Positions 24,895 through 32,460 of a DNA stretch of 48,446 nucleotides are shown here, one piece after another. The stretch is from the NCBI GenBank assembly GCA_000621765.1, contig JHXJ01000025.1:1-48446 (forward strand). The letters are read 5' to 3'. Numbering within the stretch: the first letter of the stretch is position 1; each line of letters starts with the position of its first letter. Made by a program: the position numbers and the translations under genes. Source of the DNA: Ruminococcaceae bacterium AB4001 (GTDB lineage Bacteria > Bacillota > Clostridia > Saccharofermentanales > Saccharofermentanaceae). The notes beneath the pieces are model-generated. The model made no database searches, had not been told where the DNA came from, and saw only the letters and a program-made list of their open reading frames with translations.

Positions 24895-26042
24895 TGGGAT
24901 TGTTTACCGAGAAATACGATTCACCGTTCGATAACGAACAGTCCAGAAAGAAGATCGACGAAAAGATTTCGGCGGTCCATATCAGGCCTGCCAGGTATCT
25001 GTCGACAAGAAGTTCTCTTTTTCTAGGATATACCCTGATCTCATTAAGCCTTGAATATATGATCGCCGGAAATGATTTCTGGTGGCCGGTCGCATGCTCT
25101 CTGGCGTGTCTTTTGATCTGGTCCCTTACGTTGAGATTTTTCATGCCTCGAAATCTGTCTGTCATCTCATTTGCTTTCGTCATGGGGCTTTTCATTACTG
25201 CCGGAGAATTCTCATACCGTATGGGTCTTTGTACGCCTTACGCAGCCGTAGGATTTATTCCGATGGCAATAGGCATCATGTCGCTTGCCAGATTTAAGGA
25301 TGACGAGAACGACAAGTTTACAAGGCCGTCATTCGGCAGGGAAGTAATGATCCCGTATCTTATTGCAGTTCTGGGTTCTGTATTCGGAACATTGATGTCT
25401 TATATATTCGAAAAGAGATACCTGTTTGTTGCTCTCCTTGCAGCTGTAATGTTCATTATCGTTATGAGCTGGGCATTATCAAGGATTTCCGGTGTCCCGA
25501 GCTGTGCCACGTCAAAAGCGCTTACTGAGTTCTGGGATATTCCCGTTGCTGACATTACGGCTCTAAGAAGATTCCTGAGCGCAAGGGGAGAGTTTGCACT
25601 CGTCTGTGTCAGCTGTACCGTGGCTGTTTATATGCTGAAACTGTTTGTCGAGCCCGATCTGTTCAGGCTGATCGCGCTCCCTGTCTGTGAAGTCACGGCT
25701 CTGCTCCTTGGTTCTATTGCAGTCTATGCGGCAAAGCATAATTTCAGGAGCTCGATATTCGGATTGAGATACTTTATCAGTGAAGTGTCATTCGCTGCTG
25801 CATTTGTGGCGCTGTTATTCCTGGTAAATCCCGCGATACCGCAGATCTCCCACCTGATCGTAGCCGTGGTCTTCGCTGTTGCTACCGATATCGTCATGAC
25901 AGGCCTTCTGTCGGTTATCAGAAGAAGACTCATCTTTGTCTCAAAATCCAGATATATAGACGGTCTTCCGTTCTATCTGATACTTATATCACTGGTAGTA
26001 ATGCTCGCGGAAACTTGTCTTTATAGTCTTCCGGGTTTGTGA
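24894..26042 (+). CDS. Polytopic membrane protein of the Rnf-like cluster, not recognised
   Basis: 382 residues with about 11 hydrophobic segments after a cytosolic N-terminus of 35 residues. The ATG overlaps the preceding stop (TGATG), so it belongs to the same operon. RnfA and RnfE, expected here, are each six-TM proteins with a Cys in GxCP and NC motifs holding a membrane [2Fe-2S] cluster. This protein has GLC (Cys113, in YRMGLCTPYAAVGF) and VSC/CTV patterns in mid-protein, which could be diverged equivalents, but I cannot claim homology. It may be a fused or replacement proton/sodium channel subunit. The stop codon overlaps the tRNA promoter box. Confidence 0.55.
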   Translation: MGLFTEKYDSPFDNEQSRKKIDEKISAVHIRPARYLSTRSSLFLGYTLISLSLEYMIAGNDFWWPVACSLACLLIWSLTLRFFMPRNLSVISFAFVMGLFITAGEFSYRMGLCTPYAAVGFIPMAIGIMSLARFKDDENDKFTRPSFGREVMIPYLIAVLGSVFGTLMSYIFEKRYLFVALLAAVMFIIVMSWALSRISGVPSCATSKALTEFWDIPVADITALRRFLSARGEFALVCVSCTVAVYMLKLFVEPDLFRLIALPVCEVTALLLGSIAVYAAKHNFRSSIFGLRYFISEVSFAAAFVALLFLVNPAIPQISHLIVAVVFAVATDIVMTGLLSVIRRRLIFVSKSRYIDGLPFYLILISLVVMLAETCLYSLPGL

Positions 26043-26048
26043 TATAAT
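26040..26048 (+). promoter_or_regulatory. Extended -10 promoter of tRNA-Arg
   Basis: TGA-TATAAT with a weak -35 TTTATA 17 bases upstream. The TGA is the stop codon of the preceding gene, so promoter and coding region overlap. Confidence 0.6.
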
Positions 26049-26065
26049 CACCTAGTTTCAAAATC

Positions 26066-26142
26066 GATTGTGTAGCTCAGCTGGATAGAGCGACCGCCTC
26101 CTAAGCGGTAGGCCAGCGGTTCGAATCCGCTCACGATCACCA
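26066..26142 (+). tRNA. tRNA-Arg (anticodon CCU)
   Basis: 77-base cloverleaf with encoded CCA. Acceptor GATTGTG/CACGATC (7 bp with one G-U), D-stem GCTC/GAGC, anticodon stem ACCGC/GCGGT with loop CTCCTAA, T-stem AGCGG/CCGCT with TTCGAAT loop. Anticodon CCT (CCU) reads AGG arginine codons. tRNA genes of this kind are common integration sites, and accessory DNA follows on the 3' side. Confidence 0.96.
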
Positions 26143-26215
26143 ATAAAATCAAGGGTTTATGCTCATAAGGCAGTAATGCAAAGACAGAGCATAGCATCAG
26201 ATTAAGGAAATAAGA

Positions 26216-26249
26216 CCGATAGGATTATATTCATCCTGTCGGCCTTTTT
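26216..26249 (+). terminator. Rho-independent terminator after tRNA-Arg
   Basis: 10-bp stem CCGATAGGAT/ATCCTGTCGG (26216-26225 and 26233-26242, one G-U pair), loop of 7, followed by CCTTTTTC. It ends the tRNA transcript about 75 bases after the CCA. Confidence 0.88.
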
Positions 26250-26261
26250 CGTGAAATGGTC

Positions 26262-26760
26262 CTGAAGGGCGCCTTGAGTTTTGATACGCAGTGTCAAAAC
26301 TAATAAGGCGTTACTTCTGGAAGAAGTAACAAGACTTGCTCTCCGGTTATATTGATTATTCGTTTTCCAATTGCTTCGGAATGGTCCAGCAAGCAACGTA
26401 TTTGTGCCCACACAAATACAATGAGCTTGTCAGGGAATCCCTGAAACCCTTGTCATCACAATCTGATTTATATATGACGAGAACACCTTAAGGTCTCAGG
26501 GGAAGTGTCCCTGATATGATAGTTAGAACATGTGGTGCTCTTTTATATTGTAAATGCGATATTTGATGCGGCTATAGCCACACTGAAAGCTGTTTTATAC
26601 ACTTTATACACTGAACTTATAAGGGAATTTATTAGAATGAATTCTCTTCGTAAAACAATTAAAATGGTACAAATGGGTGATAGTCGATTGTGACGATGAC
26701 TAATAAAATGTATGTATAAGTTGTCAACATATGGTAAGATAACTTATCAAAAATGTTTAT
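26262..26760 (+). ncRNA. Hairpin-rich non-coding region, candidate large structured RNA
   Basis: No gene is visible across 26143-26931. From 26270 on, stems follow each other with short gaps: 26270-26310 (CGCCTT/AAGGCG around AGTTTTGA/TCAAAACT), 26310-26330 (GTTACTTC/GAAGTAAC), 26335-26393, 26398-26419 (GTATTTGTG/CACAAATAC, loop CCCA), 26430-26444, 26479-26497, 26497-26513, 26622-26647 (8 bp) and 26716-26748 (ATAAGTT/AACTTAT). Two loops share TCAGGG/CCCTGA arms. Such density is typical of large ornate RNAs (ROOL/GOLLD size class, often beside tRNAs), but I did not find a known signature and the promoter is not clear. Strand is taken from the downstream terminator. Confidence 0.38.
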
Positions 26761-26776
26761 TGCTTTCGGAAAGGTG

Positions 26777-26805
26777 TTGACATCAATGATTAGCGGAAGG
26801 ACAAT
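26777..26805 (+). promoter_or_regulatory. Promoter of the cell-wall-binding protein gene
   Basis: Perfect TTGACA (26777-26782), 17-base spacer, GACAAT (26800-26805). Transcription would begin near 26812, at the CAGC repeat, giving a leader of about 120 bases with a terminator in it. Confidence 0.6.
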
Positions 26806-26809
26806 CTCT

Positions 26810-26828
26810 CAGCCAGCCAGCCAGCCAG
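26810..26828 (+). repeat. CAGC tetranucleotide repeat (4.75 copies) in the leader
   Basis: Four full CAGC units plus CAG in tandem, at or next to the predicted transcription start. The CAGCC unit is complementary to GGCTG (26888-26892) in the 3' arm of the following terminator. Short tandem repeats in such positions can slip during replication and change expression. Confidence 0.85.
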
Positions 26829-26862
26829 ATAGACTAACACTTTTCACATAATATTGTTAATC

Positions 26863-26900
26863 ACGCAGTTTGCTCGGTGGTCGGGCAGGCTGCGTTTTTA
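26863..26900 (+). terminator. Intrinsic terminator/attenuator directly upstream of the surface-protein gene
   Basis: Stem ACGCAG/CTGCGT (26863-26868 and 26890-26895) enclosing a second stem TGCTCG/CGGGCA, followed by TTTTTATTT. The AAGGGGG site of the next gene starts only about 20 bases later with no room for a promoter, so that gene must be read through this terminator. It is either the end of an upstream RNA or a regulatory attenuator. Confidence 0.82.
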
Positions 26901-26931
26901 TTTCTACCTAAAATCATAAAGGGGGATAAAA

Positions 26932-28833
26932 ATGAGAGTGAGATCGAAATGCAAGAAACTCATGGCGACTGTAATTATAGCCGCGATGAGCATGTTATTT
27001 ATTCCGAGAATCATCGGTAATGATAAGGTTCTTGCGGATGTTGCAAAGAGCCAAAGCAATACATGTCTTGGAACATCGAAAATACATGCACCGGTCGCAC
27101 CGACAAGTGCAAGTTCTGCATGGTCGGGTAGTTACGTGTACTATGGAAGTTATAAAGGAACACCTATCAAGTTCCGTGTGCTGGCACCGAGTACAACGGC
27201 TTATGGCGGATCAACAGTGTTCCTTGATAGTGATACAACTCTTTTTAAGAAGATATTTGATGACAATTCAAATAAATGGGCAGATAGTGAACTGAGAACA
27301 TATCTGAACGGAGCATTTCTGACAGACGGTTCTTTCACATCTCAAGAGCAGAGTGCAATCGCTGCAAGTACAGTAAGTGCTCATGATTTGGTTGTTGGAA
27401 CAGGAGCCGGTAATGTCACTTCAGAGATTAAAGAAACATTTGGTCAATATGTCGCACTTGAAGGCGATAAGATTTTTGTTTTGGATGCAGAAGAGGCATC
27501 AAACATTAACTATGGATATAGCACTACTAATGGAAATGCGGCTAATAAGAAAAAATCTGGCTCGTACGATTTTTGGCACCTGCGTTCCGCAACTCATCGT
27601 ACTTTCTACGTGGGTGGAGTTGGTGATGACGGTAATCTGTACGACTCCTACGCTCCTTTCCCCGATGGTAATGGCGTGGCACCAGCTTTAAATGTTGATC
27701 TGAGCAAAGTCCTGTTTTCTACCACTATTAACGGTGCGTTGGGACAAGTCGGAACTTCTTATAAACTTACAATACTTGACAACAATCTCTCAGTTAACGC
27801 AGGTTCTGTTTCGTTGAGCGGAACAACATTCTCTTGCACTGCTACAGGTAATGCGGATCAGGTATCGCTTCTCATCACTGACGGCGCATGGAATGCAAGT
27901 GGATCTTCTATTAAGTATTACGGTACTTACACTGGCTCTTTTGATCTCTCAACGGTAAGTCTCAATGCTTCTGATTGGGGAACAAAGTATCAGGTATATC
28001 TCATAGCAGAAGATATCAACGGAGATAAGGAAACTGATTATGCAAGCAAGCCTTTAAGTATTATAAGTAATACACGTAAGGGCTGGGTAGAAGAAGGCGG
28101 AAATAAATACTACTATGAGAATTATGCACCTGTTACCGGATGGAAACAGATTAGAGTCGGATCAGGACGCAATTCAAAATTAGAATGGTTTTATTTTGAT
28201 ACTAATGGTGTTATGCAGACCGGCACAATAACGATAGAAGGTAAAAAATATAAGTTCCTTCCTAGTGGAGCTCTGATAACCGGTTGGTATACGCATGGGA
28301 AACAAAAATCTTATTGCACAAAAGAAGACGGACTGGCTATCGGTTGGAAAGAGATAAGCGGATCGTGGTATTACTTCAACGATAGCGGTGCAATGCAGAA
28401 CGGCTGGCAGAAGGTAAACGGCGCGTGGTATTACCTGGACAGTGAAGGCGTAATGGCAACAGGGTGGATCAGCAGTGGCGGCTCATGGTATTACCTTACA
28501 TCTTCCGGTGCAATGAAGATAGGCTGGCTGCAGATAAACGATGTATGGTATTATCTCAACCCGGGTTCCGGAGAAATGGTAACAGGATGGAAAGAAATAG
28601 GTGGAGTCTGGTACTTCTTTAAGACCAACGGCTCGATGGCATGTAATGAGTATTGTGATGGTTACTGGCTTGGTGCAAGCGGTGCATGGACTTACAAGCA
28701 CAAGGCAACCTGGAGACAGGATGCTAAGGGCTGGTGGTTCGGTGATGATACCGGATGGTATGCTAAGAGTGAGACGCTTACTATTGATGGCAGGAGCTAC
28801 AGCTTTGACTCAAACGGATACTGGATCGAATAA
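26932..28833 (+). CDS. Secreted DUF6273-type protein with cell-wall-binding (choline-binding-like) repeats
   Basis: 633 residues. A long basic signal sequence (about 1-36) leads to a DUF6273-like domain (about 60-270) with YVYYGSYKGTPIKFRVL, LRTYLNGAF and FWHLRSA; a beta-rich linker with an Ig-like stretch follows; then about eight CW-binding repeats from residue 385 on, each with the GW...WYYF/WYYL and G.M..GW pattern. Such repeats anchor proteins to choline or teichoic acid-type polymers of the wall. The C-terminus keeps a WW-rich final unit. Expression depends on passing the attenuator just upstream. A second DUF6273 protein lies at 47332, about 20 kb away. Confidence 0.85.
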   Translation: MRVRSKCKKLMATVIIAAMSMLFIPRIIGNDKVLADVAKSQSNTCLGTSKIHAPVAPTSASSAWSGSYVYYGSYKGTPIKFRVLAPSTTAYGGSTVFLDSDTTLFKKIFDDNSNKWADSELRTYLNGAFLTDGSFTSQEQSAIAASTVSAHDLVVGTGAGNVTSEIKETFGQYVALEGDKIFVLDAEEASNINYGYSTTNGNAANKKKSGSYDFWHLRSATHRTFYVGGVGDDGNLYDSYAPFPDGNGVAPALNVDLSKVLFSTTINGALGQVGTSYKLTILDNNLSVNAGSVSLSGTTFSCTATGNADQVSLLITDGAWNASGSSIKYYGTYTGSFDLSTVSLNASDWGTKYQVYLIAEDINGDKETDYASKPLSIISNTRKGWVEEGGNKYYYENYAPVTGWKQIRVGSGRNSKLEWFYFDTNGVMQTGTITIEGKKYKFLPSGALITGWYTHGKQKSYCTKEDGLAIGWKEISGSWYYFNDSGAMQNGWQKVNGAWYYLDSEGVMATGWISSGGSWYYLTSSGAMKIGWLQINDVWYYLNPGSGEMVTGWKEIGGVWYFFKTNGSMACNEYCDGYWLGASGAWTYKHKATWRQDAKGWWFGDDTGWYAKSETLTIDGRSYSFDSNGYWIE

Positions 28834-28858
28834 GGTAAAAGAATATTTTTGTGAATTA

Positions 28859-28889
28859 GGCGCATCACTTAATGGTGGTGCGCCTTTTT
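28859..28889 (+). terminator. Rho-independent terminator after the surface-protein gene
   Basis: 10-bp stem GGCGCATCAC/GTGGTGCGCC (one G-U), 6-base loop, five T. No gene is visible from here to 29130 apart from the promoter and operator below. Confidence 0.9.
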
Positions 28890-29061
28890 GAGGTGTCGAG
28901 AACACGAGTAATGTAGTATATGCGACAAAAGTTATATCAAGAGTCCAAAAGGATTTGGATGAACAAGGATAAATGGTCGCAATTTGGGGATTCGCGGATA
29001 AGCTGTTTTTTGTAAATAAGCCTATTAAACGGACTGTTTCGCTTTTTAGGTGGTTATGGTA

Positions 29062-29090
29062 TTGACATGCTTTACTCAGCCTTTTACAAT
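29062..29090 (+). promoter_or_regulatory. Promoter of the recombinase operon
   Basis: Perfect TTGACA (29062-29067), 17-base spacer, TACAAT (29085-29090). The LexA-like box at 29096-29109 covers the predicted start of transcription. Confidence 0.85.
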
Positions 29091-29095
29091 TCGGG

Positions 29096-29109
29096 CAAAC
29101 GTTCGTTCT
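29096..29109. promoter_or_regulatory. LexA/DinR-like box over the recombinase promoter
   Basis: Read on the minus strand this is AGAACGAACGTTTG, i.e. AGAAC-N4-GTTTG. It differs from the Firmicutes SOS consensus CGAAC-N4-GTTCG by one base per half, and the same variant occurs twice before the last gene of the window (48345-48358, 48376-48389). Its position at the start of transcription fits repression. Confidence 0.6.
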
Positions 29110-29130
29110 GTTTGTGAAAGGTATCAGATT

Positions 29131-29391
29131 ATGAAAGAAGATAGCGAAGCAAGAAAGAAACTGATATACCCTGATATTTATGAACCCATAGAGAAATATG
29201 GAGAGCAGTCTTTCGTGATAAATGCAGGAAATACTGTGTTCGAGGTAGAGACGCACTATGACCCTAAAGGTCGTGTATCCGTAATGAAGCAGTTTCAGGA
29301 TTATCTTTTGAAAAACGTGGACGCTTCCCAAATGAGGGAGTATTCTGAAGATACTGATGCTATGCCCGGTTGTCAGAAAGGAGCTACGTAA
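29131..29391 (+). CDS. Small protein preceding the serine recombinase, TnpW-like
   Basis: 86 residues from the ATG at 29131 (a longer in-frame start at 29050 would run through the promoter). The N-terminus is charged (MKEDSEARKKL); the middle reads FVINAGNTVFEVETHYDPKGR and ends in an amphipathic helix (KQFQDYLLKN). Layout resembles the small TnpW-type proteins that precede large serine recombinases in clostridial transposons, but similarity is only at pattern level. It overlaps the promoter-proximal part of the operon and ends 1 base before the recombinase start. Possible DNA-binding or recombination-directionality role (inference). Confidence 0.6.
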   Translation: MKEDSEARKKLIYPDIYEPIEKYGEQSFVINAGNTVFEVETHYDPKGRVSVMKQFQDYLLKNVDASQMREYSEDTDAMPGCQKGAT

Positions 29392-29392
29392 A

Positions 29393-31081
29393 ATGACAAC
29401 ATCAGATATAAAGGGCAATGACAATAAAATAACAGCGCTTTACTGCAGATTATCAGTTGATGACGCAGACAAGCAGTCAGATGAGGAATCCAATTCCATC
29501 AAGAACCAGAAGCAGATACTTCAGGACTATTGCAAGAAGAATGGATACCATAACACGAGATTCTTCGTAGATGATGGTATTTCTGGTACAACATTCGATC
29601 GTCCGGGATTCAAGGAGATGGAAGCTCTTGCCGAAGGCGGTAAGATCGGAACGATTATCGTCAAGGACCTTTCCAGATTCGGACGTGAACAGACCGAGAT
29701 GGGACGACTTACACAGATCGTCTATCCTTCACTGGGTATCACATTCATTGCGATACAGGAGCACGTCAACACCGCTACAGGCGAAGGTGTAGAGATAATG
29801 CCGTTCCATACGATATTTAATGAATGGTATGCTGCACAGACTTCTAAGAAGGTCAGACAGGTATGGAAGACAAAGTCCGAACACAATATGCGTGTATCCC
29901 ATAGGATCCCCTTTGGCTACATTCGTGATAAGGATGACAAAGAGAAATGGCTTATAGATGAGGAAGCGGCAAAAGTCGTAAGACATATCTTTGATCTGTT
30001 TTTAGCGGGTTTTGGCACTGGACAGATAGCAAGGATACTTGCAGATGAAAAAGTGCTTACGCCGAACTCATATTACGCTTCAAAGGGTCGAAACTATACA
30101 GTACATCTTCCTGATAATCCATACGGATGGAAGGATACAACGATTGCCAACATTCTTGATAACAGAAAATATACCGGATGTATGGTAAACAATGTGTTTT
30201 CCTCTGTTAGTTATAAGGTTCACAAGATAACGCGTATTCCTGAAGATCAGCAACAGATTATACCCGATCAACATGAAGCATTAATCTCTGAAGAAGACTG
30301 GCTGAGAGTGCATGAAATGCGCCAAAACAGGAGAAGACCATTAAGAACGGGCAAAACAAGTATGTTCTCAGGACTGATCTTTTGTTATGACTGTGGTTCT
30401 AGACTTCATCTATGTACATGCAAGGGATTTAAACCCGAACAAGAATTCTTCAGATGCGCGAAAGCTAAGTCTAACAATAGACTTTGTTCGGCTCATTACA
30501 TTAGAAATATAGTTCTTGAACGAATAGTACTTGCGGCTATAAGTGACCTTGCTGATTTTGTGCGCTGTTATGAAAATGTGTTCCTATATATGATTAACGA
30601 GAGGAACAAACACCTGAAGGCTGAAACTCTAAAAGCAAAGAAGATGAAACTTGCTCAGGCTGAAAAGAGACACAGTGAACTGGATTTCCTTTCAAGGCGT
30701 GTATATGAAGACAATGCTTTTGGGAAGCTATCAGATGAACGGTATGAAAAACTCATTCAGTCATATGAAGCTGAACAAAAAGAGATCGATAAGACCATCA
30801 CGGATTTACAGGCTAAGCTAGCCAAGACAGAAAAAGAAGGCGTGGAGTTACGCTATCTTTTCGACAGGCTTCGCTCGCTATCTCAGGTTACGGAACTTGA
30901 TCCAACACTGGTAAATACGCTGATAAAAAGGATTGAAGTTCATAAAAAGGAAAGACGCGATGGTAAGAATTATGTCAAGGTGGATATCTACTTTACCGCA
31001 ATCGGAATGTTCGATATACCATCAGAAAAAGAGATTAATGAAGTCATGAAACGCATGGAAAGCGAAAGAAGGACTGCATAA
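29393..31081 (+). CDS. Large serine recombinase (TnpX/Tn5397-like family)
   Basis: 562 residues; the ATG at 29393 follows AAAGGAG by 9 bases. The resolvase domain begins ITALYCRLSVDD, the Ser of CRLS being the nucleophile; DGISGTTFDRPGF and IIVKDLSRFGRE complete the active site. A recombinase domain (VRHIFDLFLAG, DTTIANILDNRKYTG), a zinc ribbon (CYDCGSRLHLC ... FFRC) and a long coiled coil follow, and a C-terminal segment resembles DUF4368. All parts appear intact. Such enzymes excise and integrate mobile elements without tRNA specificity, so the adjacent tRNA may be coincidental. The operon is under a LexA-like box. Confidence 0.93.
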   Translation: MTTSDIKGNDNKITALYCRLSVDDADKQSDEESNSIKNQKQILQDYCKKNGYHNTRFFVDDGISGTTFDRPGFKEMEALAEGGKIGTIIVKDLSRFGREQTEMGRLTQIVYPSLGITFIAIQEHVNTATGEGVEIMPFHTIFNEWYAAQTSKKVRQVWKTKSEHNMRVSHRIPFGYIRDKDDKEKWLIDEEAAKVVRHIFDLFLAGFGTGQIARILADEKVLTPNSYYASKGRNYTVHLPDNPYGWKDTTIANILDNRKYTGCMVNNVFSSVSYKVHKITRIPEDQQQIIPDQHEALISEEDWLRVHEMRQNRRRPLRTGKTSMFSGLIFCYDCGSRLHLCTCKGFKPEQEFFRCAKAKSNNRLCSAHYIRNIVLERIVLAAISDLADFVRCYENVFLYMINERNKHLKAETLKAKKMKLAQAEKRHSELDFLSRRVYEDNAFGKLSDERYEKLIQSYEAEQKEIDKTITDLQAKLAKTEKEGVELRYLFDRLRSLSQVTELDPTLVNTLIKRIEVHKKERRDGKNYVKVDIYFTAIGMFDIPSEKEINEVMKRMESERRTA

Positions 31082-31121
31082 ATCTTAATGATTCAAAACT
31101 GTCTTACGCATACAAACCGAA

Positions 31122-31153
31122 GGGGTTCAGGGTTTCCTGAGGCCCCTTTGTTT
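31122..31153 (+). terminator. Rho-independent terminator after the recombinase
   Basis: Stem GGGG..CAGG/CCTG..CCCC (31122-31146) with loop GTTT, followed by TTTGTTTA. It may mark the right end of the recombinase module; no flanking direct repeat was found. Confidence 0.75.
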
Positions 31154-31195
31154 ATTGCATATGTCTGAGTGATGAAATGCAAGCATTCTTTGGAA

Positions 31196-31204
31196 TGATA
31201 TAAT
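31196..31204 (+). promoter_or_regulatory. Extended -10 promoter before the 184-residue membrane protein
   Basis: TGA-TATAAT, no good -35, 54 bases before the ATG at 31259. Confidence 0.5.
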
Positions 31205-31258
31205 GATCTTGTATGGGAATAGGCACATTTTAGTTCAGAGAATTCGGATGGCGGATAT

Positions 31259-31813
31259 ATGGAAAGAGAAGGACTTATCAAATCACTCGATGCTTATGCA
31301 ACAGCGCTTAAGGACAGGGAAGAATTAGAAAAGAAGATAACCGAACTGAAATCAAGGAAGGAAATAACTGCCAACCTCGAATACTGTCAGTTCAGTTTAA
31401 TAAGATTTTATTGGCCGTTCTTTATACTTTTCTTTGTGATCATAGGAATAGCATCAGCCGTTTTCGGTATTGCAAATCACAATGTGTTTTCATTCTCTAT
31501 GGTAATTTATGAATTGGTCTTCGCGCTGTTTTATTTCCCGATAACGGCTCTTATCGCCAATGCGCTTAGAAATAAAGCTTCTGATAAGCTTTATAAAGAG
31601 AGTTCCGCACAGATGAATAAAGAGAATGAGAAAGCCGCAGAAGAGCTAAAGAAGCTTGAAGCTATGCTGGATGAGAGCTACAGGGTTATATCTGACACAA
31701 AGGACATTGTTCCTGCAAAATACAGAACTGTTTCCTCTGTTATGGCTATCAGACGTCTCCTGATAGCAGGAAAAGCTTCAACGGTTGAAGAGGCTGTAGA
31801 GTTAATAAAATAG
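31259..31813 (+). CDS. Membrane protein with coiled coils, unknown
   Basis: 184 residues, not recognised. A Glu/Lys-rich coiled-coil segment (about 10-40), two TM helices (about 50-75 and 80-100), a second coiled coil (about 105-140) and a C-terminal tail with AIRRLLIAGKASTVEEAVELI. The tail looks like a short helical recognition or oligomerisation module. The next small membrane protein follows 29 bases later. The ribosome binding site is weak. No function can be assigned. Confidence 0.55.
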   Translation: MEREGLIKSLDAYATALKDREELEKKITELKSRKEITANLEYCQFSLIRFYWPFFILFFVIIGIASAVFGIANHNVFSFSMVIYELVFALFYFPITALIANALRNKASDKLYKESSAQMNKENEKAAEELKKLEAMLDESYRVISDTKDIVPAKYRTVSSVMAIRRLLIAGKASTVEEAVELIK

Positions 31814-31842
31814 CAGCTTAAGATATGAAGGTATAGTTCGGA

Positions 31843-32436
31843 ATGGTTTCTGGAAATAAAAGGTGTTTTGATACTAAGCATAATAAGCTTAAAGGTTTTA
31901 TAATCGGTTTCTTTTTTGGAACTGTTGTTGCAATTTGGGCGATATTAAGGCTGTTTATCCTGCCTTTCAGAGAACCGGATATTTATCCTCTAGTCCTTTA
32001 TATCGGAATACCGATCGTATTGCTCAGCGCTCTCTTCGCCAGTATTAGATACCTTCGCAGGACCGTGAATACAAGGATAGAACTGACGGAAAACGATATG
32101 AAAATCACTATCGGGGAAAGCACTCAGAGCTTCAGGATAGAAGATTTTGCCGGATTCATACCTGTGCATAAACATGAATATCTGGATACCGAAAAGTTCA
32201 TGGTCTTTAAGAATGGTGACGATAATGATTCAAACAAGTTCCTTTTACCGGGAATGACGGATGAACATTACTCATATGTCTTGCTGCGTGATGTTTCTAA
32301 CAGACAGTATCAGAAAATGATGAACTGGTTATCCTCAATTCTGAAAGATCAGACTGTTGAAAAGGCTGAGAATGCCAAATCGGAATGCCAGCCCTTAAGT
32401 TATGACAAACTCGTTGAAGAGTATAGGAAAAAATAG
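31843..32436 (+). CDS. Two-TM membrane protein with a possible PH-like domain
   Basis: 197 residues, unknown. Two N-terminal TM helices (about 18-40 and 48-68) are followed by a short beta-strand-rich soluble part (RIELTENDMKITIGESTQSFRIEDFAGFIPV-type strands, cited as landmark only) and a helical C-terminus. TM pair plus such strands is the layout of bacterial PH-domain membrane proteins; not more than a guess. It is convergent with the ABC permease, the two stops being 24 bases apart. It is likely in one unit with the gene at 31259. Confidence 0.5.
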   Translation: MVSGNKRCFDTKHNKLKGFIIGFFFGTVVAIWAILRLFILPFREPDIYPLVLYIGIPIVLLSALFASIRYLRRTVNTRIELTENDMKITIGESTQSFRIEDFAGFIPVHKHEYLDTEKFMVFKNGDDNDSNKFLLPGMTDEHYSYVLLRDVSNRQYQKMMNWLSSILKDQTVEKAENAKSECQPLSYDKLVEEYRKK

Positions 32437-32460
32437 GAATTGAATAGTTGATAGGGGACT

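Noticed and set aside
26777..26931. Cyclic-di-GMP riboswitch before the surface-protein gene
   Set aside because: Neither class I nor class II conserved core bases are present; only a repeat and an attenuator-like hairpin.
26066..31153. tRNA-Arg as attachment site of the recombinase module
   Set aside because: I found no repeat of the tRNA 3' end downstream, and large serine recombinases usually do not use tRNA genes.
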